Below, piece after piece: positions 37,274 to 46,184 of a DNA stretch of 64,000 nt. The notes beneath the pieces were generated by a model. That model was not told where the DNA came from, searched no databases, and saw only the letters and a list, made by a program, of their open reading frames with translations. Every line of letters starts with the position of its first letter. Position 1 is the stretch's first letter. Made by a program: the position numbers and the translations under genes. This stretch comes from Candidatus Acidulidesulfobacter diazotrophicus (GTDB taxonomy: Bacteria; SZUA-79; Acidulodesulfobacterales; Acidulodesulfobacteraceae), in contig SGBB01000001.1 of assembly GCA_004195025.1 (NCBI GenBank), positions 1-64,000 of the forward strand, read 5' to 3'.

Positions 37274-38437
37274 ATGGATATCCATGAATATCAAGCAAAA
37301 GAATTATTGACAAAAAACAATATTAAAATTTTACGCTCAATTTTATGCCATAGCGGAAATGAAGCTTATAATGCGGTAATTAATTTGGGTTCACAGGTAG
37401 TTGCAGTTAAAGCTCAGGTGCATGCAGGCGGAAGAGGCAAGGCGGGCGGGGTTAAAATTGCTAAGACGGCAGATGATGCTAAGTCTATTACCGAGCAAAT
37501 GATAGGAATGACATTAATAACTGCCCAAACAGGCAAAGAAGGTAAGGTCGTCCGTAAAGTGCTCATAGAAGAAGGTGCGGATATCAAAAAAGAATTTTAT
37601 TTATCCATAACTATTGACAGGAAAACTTCTAATATTGCATTTGTAGTTAGTGCAGAAGGAGGAATGGAAATAGAAGAAATATCAAAAAATTCCCCTGGTA
37701 AAATTCTTACGGTTTTAATAAATCATTCGTACGGTATCAAATCATATCATGTTTTAAAAATGTTTTTATTTTTGAATCTTGATAAATCTATATTTAACGA
37801 ATTTAATAATCTCGTCAATTTATTGTATAGCGCATTTTTAGCCGAGGATATGTCAATGCTTGAGATTAATCCTCTTATCTTAACTGGAAGCGGGGGTCTT
37901 ATACCTCTTGATGCAAAAATCGCGCTTGATGACAATGCTGCATTCAGGCATCCTTACTATAACGATTTTATTGACGAAGACGAAGAGGATCCGCTTGAAA
38001 TCAAAGCCAAAAGCGTAGGTCTTAACTATATAAGGCTTGAAGGGAATGTTGGATGTATGGTAAACGGAGCGGGACTTGCTATGGCTACGATGGATACAAT
38101 CAAAGAATTCGGTGCAGCGCCTGCAAATTTTCTTGATGTAGGCGGCACGGCCGACAGCAAAAGAGTAGAAACAGCTTTTAATATTTTATTATCGGATAAA
38201 AACGTAAAAGCTATTTTTATTAATATTTTCGGCGGAATTGTAAAATGTGATATGGTAGCAGACGGCGTAATTACTGCTGCAAAAAATATAGGATTAAAAC
38301 TGCCGGTCGTTATAAGGCTTGAAGGTACTAATGCCGATAAGGCATCTGAGCTGTTAGAAAATTCAGGTTTAAATTTTATTGTTGGAAATAGCCTTGCCGA
38401 CGGCGCTCAAAAAGTGTCAAAGATTGTTAAAGCCTAA
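37274..38437 (+). CDS. sucC: Succinyl-CoA synthetase, beta subunit
   Basis: ATP-grasp subunit converting succinyl-CoA and ADP or GDP to succinate with nucleoside triphosphate. The 387-residue protein begins MDIHEYQAKELLTKNNI and has VAVKAQVHAGGRGKAGGVKI in the ATP-grasp domain. GLNYIRLEGNVGCMVNGAGL and ANFLDVGGTADSKRVETAFN lie in the C-terminal CoA-ligase domain, as do NIFGGIVKCDMVADGVI and VRLEGTNADKASELL. Nucleotide preference is not readable. sucD follows after 204 bases of A+T-rich spacer. Confidence 0.96.
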   Translation: MDIHEYQAKELLTKNNIKILRSILCHSGNEAYNAVINLGSQVVAVKAQVHAGGRGKAGGVKIAKTADDAKSITEQMIGMTLITAQTGKEGKVVRKVLIEEGADIKKEFYLSITIDRKTSNIAFVVSAEGGMEIEEISKNSPGKILTVLINHSYGIKSYHVLKMFLFLNLDKSIFNEFNNLVNLLYSAFLAEDMSMLEINPLILTGSGGLIPLDAKIALDDNAAFRHPYYNDFIDEDEEDPLEIKAKSVGLNYIRLEGNVGCMVNGAGLAMATMDTIKEFGAAPANFLDVGGTADSKRVETAFNILLSDKNVKAIFINIFGGIVKCDMVADGVITAAKNIGLKLPVVIRLEGTNADKASELLENSGLNFIVGNSLADGAQKVSKIVKA

Positions 38438-38641
38438 ATTTTTTTATTTGGCATTAAAGCGATAAAAATTGAATAAAAAATCCGACGGCTAATTTATATA
38501 ATATAAAACATATAAAACGGTAATTTGATTTAATTTTAATAATTAAGTTGAGATACTGAATACTAAATAAATAATAGATAGCTAATAAATATAAATAAAT
38601 AATAAATAATAAATTATTACTGTAAGGCAGGGTATAAATTT

Positions 38642-39514
38642 ATGAGCATTTTAGTTAATAAAGAAACATCGGTTATAGTACAGGGTATCACAGGAAAAGA
38701 AGGTTCTTTTCATGCTTTGAAATGCTTAGAATACGGAACTAAAATTACTGCAGGCGTAACTCCTTTTAAAGGCGGCTCGTTATTTAACAATTCAATTCCG
38801 GTATTTAATACGGTAGAAGAAGCTAAGGTTAATGTTAAAATTGACGCAACCGTTATTTTTGTTCCTGCGGTATTTGCATCTTCAAGCGTTATAGAGGCAA
38901 TAGAATCTGAAATTCCTCTTATCGTCTGCATAACCGAAGGAATACCTACTGTAGATATGATGAATGTTAAAGCGGCATTAAGAGGTTCTAGTTCAATTAT
39001 GATAGGACCTAATTGTCCGGGAATTATTACAGCGGATGAATGCAAAATTGGAATAATGCCCGGTTTTATTCATAAGAAAGGTAAAATTGCGGTATTATCT
39101 CGAAGCGGAACTCTTACGTATGAAGCAGTTAATCAGCTGACAAAAGCAGGGCTGGGAGAAACGACGTGCATCGGGATAGGCGGAGACCCTATAATCGGTT
39201 CTTCTTTTTTAACTTTTTTAAAAATTTTTGAAAACGACCCCGAAACTAAAGGCGTTGTTTTAATCGGCGAAATAGGAGGCACTCAGGAAGAAGAAGCTTC
39301 CGAATATGTAAAAAATTACATGAAAAAGCCCGTAGTCGGGTTTATTGCAGGGAAAACTGCTCCTGAAGGAAAAAGAATGGGGCATGCAGGCGCAATAATT
39401 TCAGGAGGAAAAGGTACCGCTTCGGAAAAATTGAAAATAATGGAAAAAAACGGGATTCATATTGCCGAAAACCCCTCTGTTATTGCTGAAACTATGATAA
39501 AAGCATTAAAATAA
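38642..39514 (+). CDS. sucD: Succinyl-CoA synthetase, alpha subunit
   Basis: CoA-binding subunit with the phosphorylated His. The 290-residue protein begins SILVNKETSVIVQGITGKEG and contains YGTKITAGVTPFKGG. GPNCPGIITADECKIGIMPG follows. The phospho-His is in RMGHAGAIISGGKGTASEK near residue 245. With sucC upstream it interconverts succinate and succinyl-CoA. Next downstream is KorD on the same strand, 41 bases away, linking it to 2-oxoglutarate. AGGCAGGG precedes the ATG at a loose spacing. Confidence 0.96.
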   Translation: MSILVNKETSVIVQGITGKEGSFHALKCLEYGTKITAGVTPFKGGSLFNNSIPVFNTVEEAKVNVKIDATVIFVPAVFASSSVIEAIESEIPLIVCITEGIPTVDMMNVKAALRGSSSIMIGPNCPGIITADECKIGIMPGFIHKKGKIAVLSRSGTLTYEAVNQLTKAGLGETTCIGIGGDPIIGSSFLTFLKIFENDPETKGVVLIGEIGGTQEEEASEYVKNYMKKPVVGFIAGKTAPEGKRMGHAGAIISGGKGTASEKLKIMEKNGIHIAENPSVIAETMIKALK

Positions 39515-39555
39515 ATTTTTTTAATTAATTTTTTAATTAATTTAGGGAGGTATAT

Positions 39556-39900
39556 ATGCCCAATCAGAATAATCAACATAAAACTAACAATAACCCGAGC
39601 TTAAATCAATCCGCAGAAGTAACTATTCCCAACTATAGGGCTTGCAATTCAATCGAAATTGCCGTTAAGCCTGAAAGCAAGCTTAAAATTAAACAATATT
39701 CAGGTATGGGTAAAAAAGAACATGTGCAAATAGACATAGTACTCAACTATTGCAAAGGATGCGAATTATGCGTTGCATTCTGTCCTGAAGAAGTTCTTGC
39801 TATGAACAAAGAAGTTGCGGAAGTGATTGATATTTCCAGATGCACAAAGTGTAATATCTGTGAATATCTTTGTCCGGATTTTTCTATATCTGTAGAATAG
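39556..39900 (+). CDS. korD: 2-oxoglutarate:ferredoxin oxidoreductase delta (ferredoxin-like) subunit
   Basis: A 114-residue electron-transfer subunit with two 4Fe-4S sites: CKGCELCVAFCP near residue 67 and CTKCNICEYLCP near 97. An unusually long N-terminal segment (about 60 residues, Asn- and Ser-rich at first) precedes the clusters. AGGGAGG lies just before the ATG. The gene is the first of korDABC, and korA follows 13 bases after it. It passes electrons between the TPP-bound intermediate and ferredoxin. A stand-alone ferredoxin is unlikely given the position. Confidence 0.88.
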   Translation: MPNQNNQHKTNNNPSLNQSAEVTIPNYRACNSIEIAVKPESKLKIKQYSGMGKKEHVQIDIVLNYCKGCELCVAFCPEEVLAMNKEVAEVIDISRCTKCNICEYLCPDFSISVE

Positions 39901-39913
39901 GAGGAAACACAAT

Positions 39914-41044
39914 ATGAGCGAAAATATTAAATTAATGCAGGGTAATGAAGCTATTGCCGAAGGAGCAATGATTGCAGGATGCGATTTCTTTGCAGGATAT
40001 CCCATAACTCCTTCTTCCGAAGTTTCAGAAATATTAGCGGCAAGACTTACTAAAAAAGGTCATATCGTAATTCAGATGGAAGACGAAATAGCGGCATTAG
40101 GAGCGGTTCTTGGGGCTGCGCTCGGCGGAGCAAAAGCTTTAACGGCTACTTCGGGACCGGGCATGTCCTTAAAATCCGAGCATATAGGCTATGCCTCTAT
40201 GTGTGAAATTCCATGCGTCATAGTTAATGTTATGAGAGGAGGACCATCTACGGGTAATCCCACATTGCCTTCCCAGGCCGACATTATGCAGGCAAAATGG
40301 GGGACTCATGGAGACCATGCTATAATAGCCATTACTCCTTCAAGCGTTAATGAATCTTTTTATGAAACCATAAGAGCTTTAAATCTTGCCGTGAAATACA
40401 GAACTCCCGTATTGATATTAACCGACGAAATTATCGGACATATGAGAGAAAAGGTTATAATACCTGAAAAAGATACTTTGGAAATAATTGACGTAAAATT
40501 GCCGGATGTGCCGCCTTCAGAATACAAACCCTACAATTATAAAAGCGGCAAAGTTACGCCTTTAGCTCCTATGGGAGAAGGCTACCGCTATCATGTAACA
40601 GGGCTCAGCCACGGAGAAACAGGTTTTCCTTCGGCAAAAATGGAAGTGATACAAGATGCGCAAAACTGGCTTATAGATAAGATTTATAATAACATAAAAG
40701 ACATTGAAAAATATGAAGAAACCATGACCGAAGATGCAGATATATTAATAGTAGCTTACGGTTCAGTTTCGCGCTCCGCTAAAGCCGCTTTGTCTATGGC
40801 AAGAGCAGCCGGAATAAAAGCTGGATTGTTTAGACCTATTACAATTTGGCCGTTTCCTGAGGAAAGAATTAAAGAATTATCTAAAAAAATAAAAAAAATA
40901 CTCGTTCCTGAAATGAATATGGGTCAGATAATATTGGAAGTCCAAAGAGCAGCATGCAATAATATTGTAAAAGGACTTAACATTGTCAGCGGAGAACCTA
41001 TAACGCCTGATAAGATATACTTAAAAATTAAAGAAATGATGTAA
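39914..41044 (+). CDS. korA: 2-oxoglutarate:ferredoxin oxidoreductase alpha subunit
   Basis: The 376-residue alpha subunit of a heteromeric 2-oxoacid oxidoreductase. It begins with the FAGYPITPSSEVSEILAARL motif near residues 26-45 and has EDEIAALGAVLGAALGGAKA and TSGPGMSLKSEHIGYASM. Later blocks RGGPSTGNPTLPSQADIMQA and ILTDEIIGHMREKV are typical of KorA. The strict TPP-binding residues lie in KorB. Kor rather than pyruvate oxidoreductase is chosen because SucCD precedes it. RBS AGGAGG precedes the ATG. A hairpin and a tandem array follow before korB. Confidence 0.92.
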   Translation: MSENIKLMQGNEAIAEGAMIAGCDFFAGYPITPSSEVSEILAARLTKKGHIVIQMEDEIAALGAVLGAALGGAKALTATSGPGMSLKSEHIGYASMCEIPCVIVNVMRGGPSTGNPTLPSQADIMQAKWGTHGDHAIIAITPSSVNESFYETIRALNLAVKYRTPVLILTDEIIGHMREKVIIPEKDTLEIIDVKLPDVPPSEYKPYNYKSGKVTPLAPMGEGYRYHVTGLSHGETGFPSAKMEVIQDAQNWLIDKIYNNIKDIEKYEETMTEDADILIVAYGSVSRSAKAALSMARAAGIKAGLFRPITIWPFPEERIKELSKKIKKILVPEMNMGQIILEVQRAACNNIVKGLNIVSGEPITPDKIYLKIKEMM

Positions 41045-41055
41045 TAATTATTTTT

Positions 41056-41086
41056 AACCGCTCCGTCTGCCTCTGCCGGAGCGGTT
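41056..41086. terminator. Hairpin after korA
   Basis: A perfect 10-bp stem AACCGCTCCG (41056-41065) and CGGAGCGGTT (41077-41086) with an 11-base loop, starting 12 bases after the korA stop. No U-run follows on either strand, so classic Rho-independent termination is doubtful; an RNA-stability or attenuating structure is also possible. Confidence 0.5.
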
Positions 41087-41151
41087 ATTGAATAAAAATA
41101 TTGCTGCGACAAAATTTATATGTATTTATATTATTTATAAATTTATAAGCT

Positions 41152-41290
41152 TTAGTTATTTTAATAGTTAGTTATTTTAATAGTTAGTTATTTTAATAGT
41201 TAGTTATTTTAATAGTTAGTTATTTTAATAGTTAGTTATTTTAATAGTTAGTTATTTTAATAGTTAGTTATTTTAATAGTTAGTTATTTA
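41152..41290. repeat. 16-bp tandem array between korA and korB
   Basis: Eight perfect copies of TTAGTTATTTTAATAG plus a partial copy. It fills the middle of the 337-base korA-korB spacer. The rest of that spacer holds the hairpin above and A+T-rich sequence, ending in the korB ribosome-binding site AAGGAGG. Confidence 0.97.
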
Positions 41291-41381
41291 CATTTACATT
41301 ATTATATTTAATCATAGGTCGTTTTATTTATATTTAATTTTATTTAATTTTTTTATTTAATTTATTGTTAAGGAGGCTAAT

Positions 41382-42212
41382 ATGCCTAAAACCACTATTA
41401 AATTTGATTACGATAAATATTTAAGAAAAGATACTCTTCCGCATATATGGTGTCCTGGATGTGGAGACGGAATAATATTAAAATCTCTTTTAAGAGCCAT
41501 AGACAAACTTCAGTATAAAAAAGATGATGTAGTTATAACATCGGGTATAGGGTGCGCTTCAAGACTTCCTGGCTATGTAGACTTTAATACTATTCATACA
41601 ACTCACGGAAGAGCCCTTACTTTTGCGATAGGTATAAAGATGTATAAGCCGAGATTAAAAGTTATTACCGTTTCAGGAGACGGAGATGCTCTTGCAATAG
41701 GGGGCAATCATTTTATACATGCCGCAAGAAGAAACATAGATATGACTCTTATCGTATTTAACAACTATACATACGGAATGACTGGAGGACAATCTTCTCC
41801 GACTCAGCCTTACGGATCTCATGCCACTACGACTCCCTACGGCAGCGTTGAACCTCCTTTTGACACATGCGAACTTGCAAAAGCTGCGGGGGCTACATGG
41901 GTTGCAAGGTCAACTTCCTATCATGCCGTTCAGCTTGAAAAACTGATAGCAGACGCTTTAACCCATAAAGGTTTTTCAGTACTCGAGGTTATAACTAACT
42001 GCCATATATCATACGGAAGAAGAAATAAAATGAAATCTCCCGTTGAAATGATTAAATATCAGAAAGAAAAAGCCGTTCCAAACAGGTCTGCAGTTAATAT
42101 GACACCGGAAGAACTCACTGGAAGATTTAAAACAGGGCTTATCTATGAGAAAAAAGACTCTTTAGAGTTTGTTGAAGAAACTTATAAACAATTAGAATTA
42201 ATTAAACAATAA
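41382..42212 (+). CDS. korB: 2-oxoglutarate:ferredoxin oxidoreductase beta subunit (TPP-binding)
   Basis: The 276-residue catalytic TPP subunit. HIWCPGCGDGIILKSLLRAI is the N-terminal motif with the first cysteines. GDGDALAIGGNHFIHAARRN followed by IDMTLIVFNNYTYGMTGGQS contains the Mg/TPP-binding GDG...N pattern. The C-terminal block VLEVITNCHISYGRRNKMKS is typical of KorB. Strong RBS AAGGAGG precedes the ATG. The 337-base gap from korA is longer than usual for these subunits, yet korC follows 11 bases later. Confidence 0.94.
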   Translation: MPKTTIKFDYDKYLRKDTLPHIWCPGCGDGIILKSLLRAIDKLQYKKDDVVITSGIGCASRLPGYVDFNTIHTTHGRALTFAIGIKMYKPRLKVITVSGDGDALAIGGNHFIHAARRNIDMTLIVFNNYTYGMTGGQSSPTQPYGSHATTTPYGSVEPPFDTCELAKAAGATWVARSTSYHAVQLEKLIADALTHKGFSVLEVITNCHISYGRRNKMKSPVEMIKYQKEKAVPNRSAVNMTPEELTGRFKTGLIYEKKDSLEFVEETYKQLELIKQ

Positions 42213-42223
42213 GGAGAAGGCAA

Positions 42224-42775
42224 ATGGATAATATAACTGAAATAAGATTTGCCGGTTCGGGCGGTCAGGGTTTAATATTAGTAGGAATAATTTTAGCCGA
42301 AGCCGCAGCAATTTATGAAAATAAAAATGCCGTTCAAACTCAGAATTACGGCCCTGAAGCAAGAGGCGGCTCTTCTAAATCGGAAGTTGTAATATCAAAT
42401 GAACCTATTGCTTATCCTAAGGCAACCTCCTTAGATTATATGGTTGCTTTAACTCAGGAGTCTTTTTCTAAATATGCCTGTGATTTAAAAGATACCGGCA
42501 CAATAATAACAGATAAAGAACTCGTGACCGACTTTTCCGCAGCCAAAGGCAAGCTGTATGTTATAGACATGGTAAAATCCGCAAGAGAAGAACTTGGAAA
42601 ATTATTAGGACTTAATGTTATAGCTCTTGGAGCTTTGGTTGAAATATCTGGCGTAGTATCTAAAGATTCTATTGAAAAAGCTCTTATGAAAAGAGTGCCT
42701 AAAGGATTTGAAGATTATAACAAAAAGGCGCTGGAAATTGGCTTTAGATTGGGAAATGAAGCAAAGAAAAATTAA
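42224..42775 (+). CDS. korC: 2-oxoglutarate:ferredoxin oxidoreductase gamma subunit
   Basis: The 183-residue gamma subunit. The family motif EIRFAGSGGQGLILVGIILA begins near residue 5, and QTQNYGPEARGGSSKSEVVI follows. The rest is a Rossmann-like fold with TSLDYMVALTQESFSKYAC and VIALGALVEISGVVSKDSIE. RBS AAGGAG precedes the ATG. The ndk gene follows 33 bases downstream, suggesting one transcript for the four Kor genes plus ndk. Confidence 0.94.
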   Translation: MDNITEIRFAGSGGQGLILVGIILAEAAAIYENKNAVQTQNYGPEARGGSSKSEVVISNEPIAYPKATSLDYMVALTQESFSKYACDLKDTGTIITDKELVTDFSAAKGKLYVIDMVKSAREELGKLLGLNVIALGALVEISGVVSKDSIEKALMKRVPKGFEDYNKKALEIGFRLGNEAKKN

Positions 42776-42808
42776 AAAAATAAAAAGTTTATAAAATGTG
42801 GAGAATAA

Positions 42809-43225
42809 ATGATTGAGCAAACATTATCAATAATTAAACCTGACGGCGTAAAAAAAAATTTAACGGGAAACATTATTCAATTATTTGAAAACAATGGATT
42901 TGAAATTAAAGCAATAAAAAAATTAATTCTTACAAAAGAAGAGGCTGAAGATTTTTATTATGTTCATAAAGAAAGACCGTTTTTTAGAAGTCTTGTTGAT
43001 TTTATGACCGAAGGACCTATAGTGCCAATTGTTTTGTCAAGAGAAAATGCTATTTTAAAAAATCGTGAAATTATGGGTGCGACTAATCCTAAAGATGCCG
43101 CTGAAGGAACAATAAGAAAAATGTATGCGGAAAGCATTGAAAGGAACATAGTTCACGGCTCAGATTCTTTAGAATCCGCAAAATTTGAAGTTTCATTTTT
43201 CTTCAATTATTTTGATATAATTTAA
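42809..43225 (+). CDS. ndk: Nucleoside diphosphate kinase
   Basis: Transfers gamma-phosphate among nucleotides through a phospho-His. The 138-residue protein begins [36 protein letters not shown] follows, then [20 protein letters not shown]. The active His lies in [20 protein letters not shown]. Length and motifs are standard. Its position behind SucCD/Kor suits interconversion of ATP and GTP from substrate-level phosphorylation, though the link is not required. GGAG precedes the ATG. Confidence 0.96.
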   Translation: MIEQTLSIIKPDGVKKNLTGNIIQLFENNGFEIKAIKKLILTKEEAEDFYYVHKERPFFRSLVDFMTEGPIVPIVLSRENAILKNREIMGATNPKDAAEGTIRKMYAESIERNIVHGSDSLESAKFEVSFFFNYFDII

Positions 43226-43279
43226 ATGATTGCCTTAATGGTGAATTATGAAATAATATAATTTTCTATTGCGGAATTA

Positions 43280-43453
43280 GCCCGAAATTGCCAATAGAAA
43301 ATTATTTTCTGATTTTTTCTCCTTTGCACACGCAGGAATGACTTTGCGGGTATTTAGCTTTTCACCATGATAGCGTCATTCCTGCGAAAGATAGAATCTA
43401 TTGTTCCATATAACTTTAAAGCTATTTTAAAGATTTATATCGGCAATTTTGAG
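43280..43453. repeat. MITE-like element, about 174 bp, in the 43226-43655 gap
   Basis: The ends CCCGAAATTGCC (43281-43292) and GGCAATTTTGAG (43442-43453) are inverted repeats with two mismatches. Inside is a perfect 12-bp inverted pair CGCAGGAATGAC (43331-43342) and GTCATTCCTGCG (43375-43386). This is the most complete copy of the family. From 43454 to 43655 I see only A+T-rich sequence before the glycogen phosphorylase RBS. Confidence 0.8.
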
Positions 43454-43655
43454 TATTAAATATTTGTCTTGATATAATTTAAATTATTGATTATCCTATA
43501 TATACTATATATAATGGTTAATTATATTATATTTATATATAGATGACACAGGTATAATAATATATTATTCTAATAATTATTTCATACATATCATATCAAG
43601 TTTAATATTTAATATAACATTAAGATTAAATTAATGAATTTTTAATGGAGAAAAA

Positions 43656-46163
43656 ATGCTTCAACATTTTTCTACCAGAGTTTTACCTGCAGGTCTTGAA
43701 TTTTTAGCAGAATTATCATTTGATCTTAGATGGACATATAATCACAGAGCCGATGAACTTTTTAAAGCACTTGATCCTTACCTTTGGGAATTAACACATA
43801 ATCCTTATCTTATAATTGAAACCGTATCATTGGACCATTGTAATAATCTTGCAAAAGATGAAACTTTTATCAATAATCTTAACAATATTAAAGAGGAGTG
43901 GATGAAATTTGATTCCTCCACCACATGGTTTGCAAAAAATTATCCGGACACAAAAATTAAAAATATTGCTTATTTTAGTATGGAATTTGGCATAGATGAA
44001 TCTTTGCCTCTTTATGCGGGGGGTCTTGGAATTCTGGCAGGAGATTATCTTAAAACTGCAGAAGATTTAGGTGTTCCCGTAATTGGAATAGGTTTGTTAT
44101 ATCAAAAGGGCTATTTTCATCAAATTGTCGATAGCTCAGGAATGCAAAACGAAGTTTATCCCTACAACGACCCTCATTCATTACCGATTGCTCCTCTCAG
44201 AGGCAATTCAGGTGAATGGCTCAGAATCGCTCTTACTCTTCCCGAAAGAACTATTACTCTTAGGGTATGGTTTGCAAAAATAGGTAATACGCAGCTATTT
44301 TTTTTAGATTCGAATGATCCAGTAAATTTACCCATTGATAGAGGTATAACGGGCGACCTTTACGAATCGGGGAAAGAAATAAGACTTATACAGGAAATGA
44401 TCCTCGGTATAGGCGGTTTTAAACTGCTAAAAATATTAAAAATAGATTTTAATTTATGCCATATGAATGAGGGTCATGCCGCTTTTGTAGTTCTTGAAAG
44501 AATCTACGACTGGATGATAACAAATAATTGCGGAAATTTTTATGAAGCATTGGCTTCAACAAGAGCAGGAAACATTTTTACAACGCATACGCCTATTGCG
44601 GCAGGCTTTGATTTATTTGATCCTTCTCTTATATATCATTATCTGTCTCATTATATTACAAGATGTAATATAACCGTAGAAAATTTTATTAACCTTGGAA
44701 AAAAGAACCCCGGCGCCGATAACAATGAACCTTTTAATATGGCTTATTTAGCCATAAGAGGCAGCAATTTTGTCAATGCGGTCAGTAAAATACATCAATC
44801 GGTCAGTAAAGATTTGTTTTCCGATTTATTCGACAGATGGCCTATTGATGAAATCCCTGTAGATTATATCACAAACGGAATACACACGCCTACATGGATA
44901 TCTGAAGAATCAAACAAATTTTGGACAAAATATTGCGATGGTTTGCCTGAGCATAAAAAATTCTCAACTGAAAATTCAAAATTTATATTAAAAGTTTCAG
45001 ACTCCGATATATGGGATTTTGAAATGAAAAACAGACTTTATATGATTAATGAAATTCAAAAACATATGAATAAAATGCAGGTATGCTGCAACTTAACTCA
45101 AAAACCTTCTTTTCTTGATCCAAATGCATTATATATAGGTCTTGCCCGCAGATTTACCGAATATAAAAGATTAAATTTACTGCTTAACGACAAAAACAGA
45201 TTAAGAAATATTTTAACAAATACTAATTATCCCGTTAGAATTTTAATTGGCGGTAAGGCGCACCCGAGCGATGCTAAAGGAAAAGAGCATATAAAAGAAT
45301 GGATAGAATTCGCATCAGAACCAGAATTAAACGACAAAATTTTCTTTTTGCTTGATTACGATATGGACATTGCCCAAAAACTTACAGGTGGAATAGACCT
45401 TTGGCTTAATTGCATGAAAAGACCGTTGGAAGCCAGCGGCACGAGCGGAATGAAAATACTTTCGAACGGAGGTCTTAATTGCTCAATATTAGACGGCTGG
45501 TGGGGTGAAGCCTACAATGAAAACGTTGGCTGGGCAATCGGAGGAAAGTCTGAAACAGTTCAGTATTTTAATGACAATAAAGCTGATTCGGAAGCGCTTT
45601 ACGGTTTATTAGAAAATACTATTATTCCTGAATTTTTCAACAGGGATAAAAACGGTATTCCTGCAAAATGGGTACAAAAAATCAAACAAAGCATGGCGAC
45701 GCTAACGCCTTCTTTTTCTACTTACAGGATGATGAAAGAATATATTGAAAAAGCTTACATACCTATGTCTGAAAATTATGCGAAACGAAATGAAAACGGC
45801 GGGAAAATCGCTCTTGAAATAGTAGAATGGGGAAATAAATTAAATGAAAATTGGAAAGGAATACATTTTGCAAATCCCTCATTTGAAAAAATTAATACTA
45901 TATATAATGTAAAGTGTACAATTTGGCTCGGCATAATTGAACCTGAAACTGTAAAGGTTCAATTATATACTATATTAAACGGAAAACCGCTCATTACCGA
46001 TATGAAAATAAACAAAAGCATAACGGGGGCAATCAACGGATTTATTTATGAAGCACAAGTTACTGCCGAAGTCCCGCCGAACGATTATACTATAAGAGTT
46101 ATTCCTTATCATCCGGATGCGGTTGCTCCGTTAGAATTTAGTCAAATATTGTGGCAAAAATAA
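43656..46163 (+). CDS. Alpha-glucan (glycogen) phosphorylase
   Basis: Releases glucose-1-phosphate from alpha-glucans. At 835 residues it belongs to the bacterial alpha-glucan phosphorylase group with an extra N-terminal DUF3417-like section (LPAGLEFLAELSFDLRWTYN). Core blocks are IAYFSMEFGIDESLPLYAGG, HMNEGHAAFVVLERIYDW and EIPVDYITNGIHTPTWIS. The PLP Lys is in RPLEASGTSGMKILS (Lys600), and NGGLNCSILDGWWGEAYN follows. The gene indicates a stored polyglucan; no other glycogen genes are near. The PhoB-like regulator follows after 21 bases. Confidence 0.94.
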   Translation: MLQHFSTRVLPAGLEFLAELSFDLRWTYNHRADELFKALDPYLWELTHNPYLIIETVSLDHCNNLAKDETFINNLNNIKEEWMKFDSSTTWFAKNYPDTKIKNIAYFSMEFGIDESLPLYAGGLGILAGDYLKTAEDLGVPVIGIGLLYQKGYFHQIVDSSGMQNEVYPYNDPHSLPIAPLRGNSGEWLRIALTLPERTITLRVWFAKIGNTQLFFLDSNDPVNLPIDRGITGDLYESGKEIRLIQEMILGIGGFKLLKILKIDFNLCHMNEGHAAFVVLERIYDWMITNNCGNFYEALASTRAGNIFTTHTPIAAGFDLFDPSLIYHYLSHYITRCNITVENFINLGKKNPGADNNEPFNMAYLAIRGSNFVNAVSKIHQSVSKDLFSDLFDRWPIDEIPVDYITNGIHTPTWISEESNKFWTKYCDGLPEHKKFSTENSKFILKVSDSDIWDFEMKNRLYMINEIQKHMNKMQVCCNLTQKPSFLDPNALYIGLARRFTEYKRLNLLLNDKNRLRNILTNTNYPVRILIGGKAHPSDAKGKEHIKEWIEFASEPELNDKIFFLLDYDMDIAQKLTGGIDLWLNCMKRPLEASGTSGMKILSNGGLNCSILDGWWGEAYNENVGWAIGGKSETVQYFNDNKADSEALYGLLENTIIPEFFNRDKNGIPAKWVQKIKQSMATLTPSFSTYRMMKEYIEKAYIPMSENYAKRNENGGKIALEIVEWGNKLNENWKGIHFANPSFEKINTIYNVKCTIWLGIIEPETVKVQLYTILNGKPLITDMKINKSITGAINGFIYEAQVTAEVPPNDYTIRVIPYHPDAVAPLEFSQILWQK

Positions 46164-46184
46164 TAATTAATAAATAATCTAATT

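Noticed and set aside
41152-41290. A CRISPR-like array of 16-bp units
   Set aside because: The units are head-to-tail with no spacers, and no cas genes are seen.
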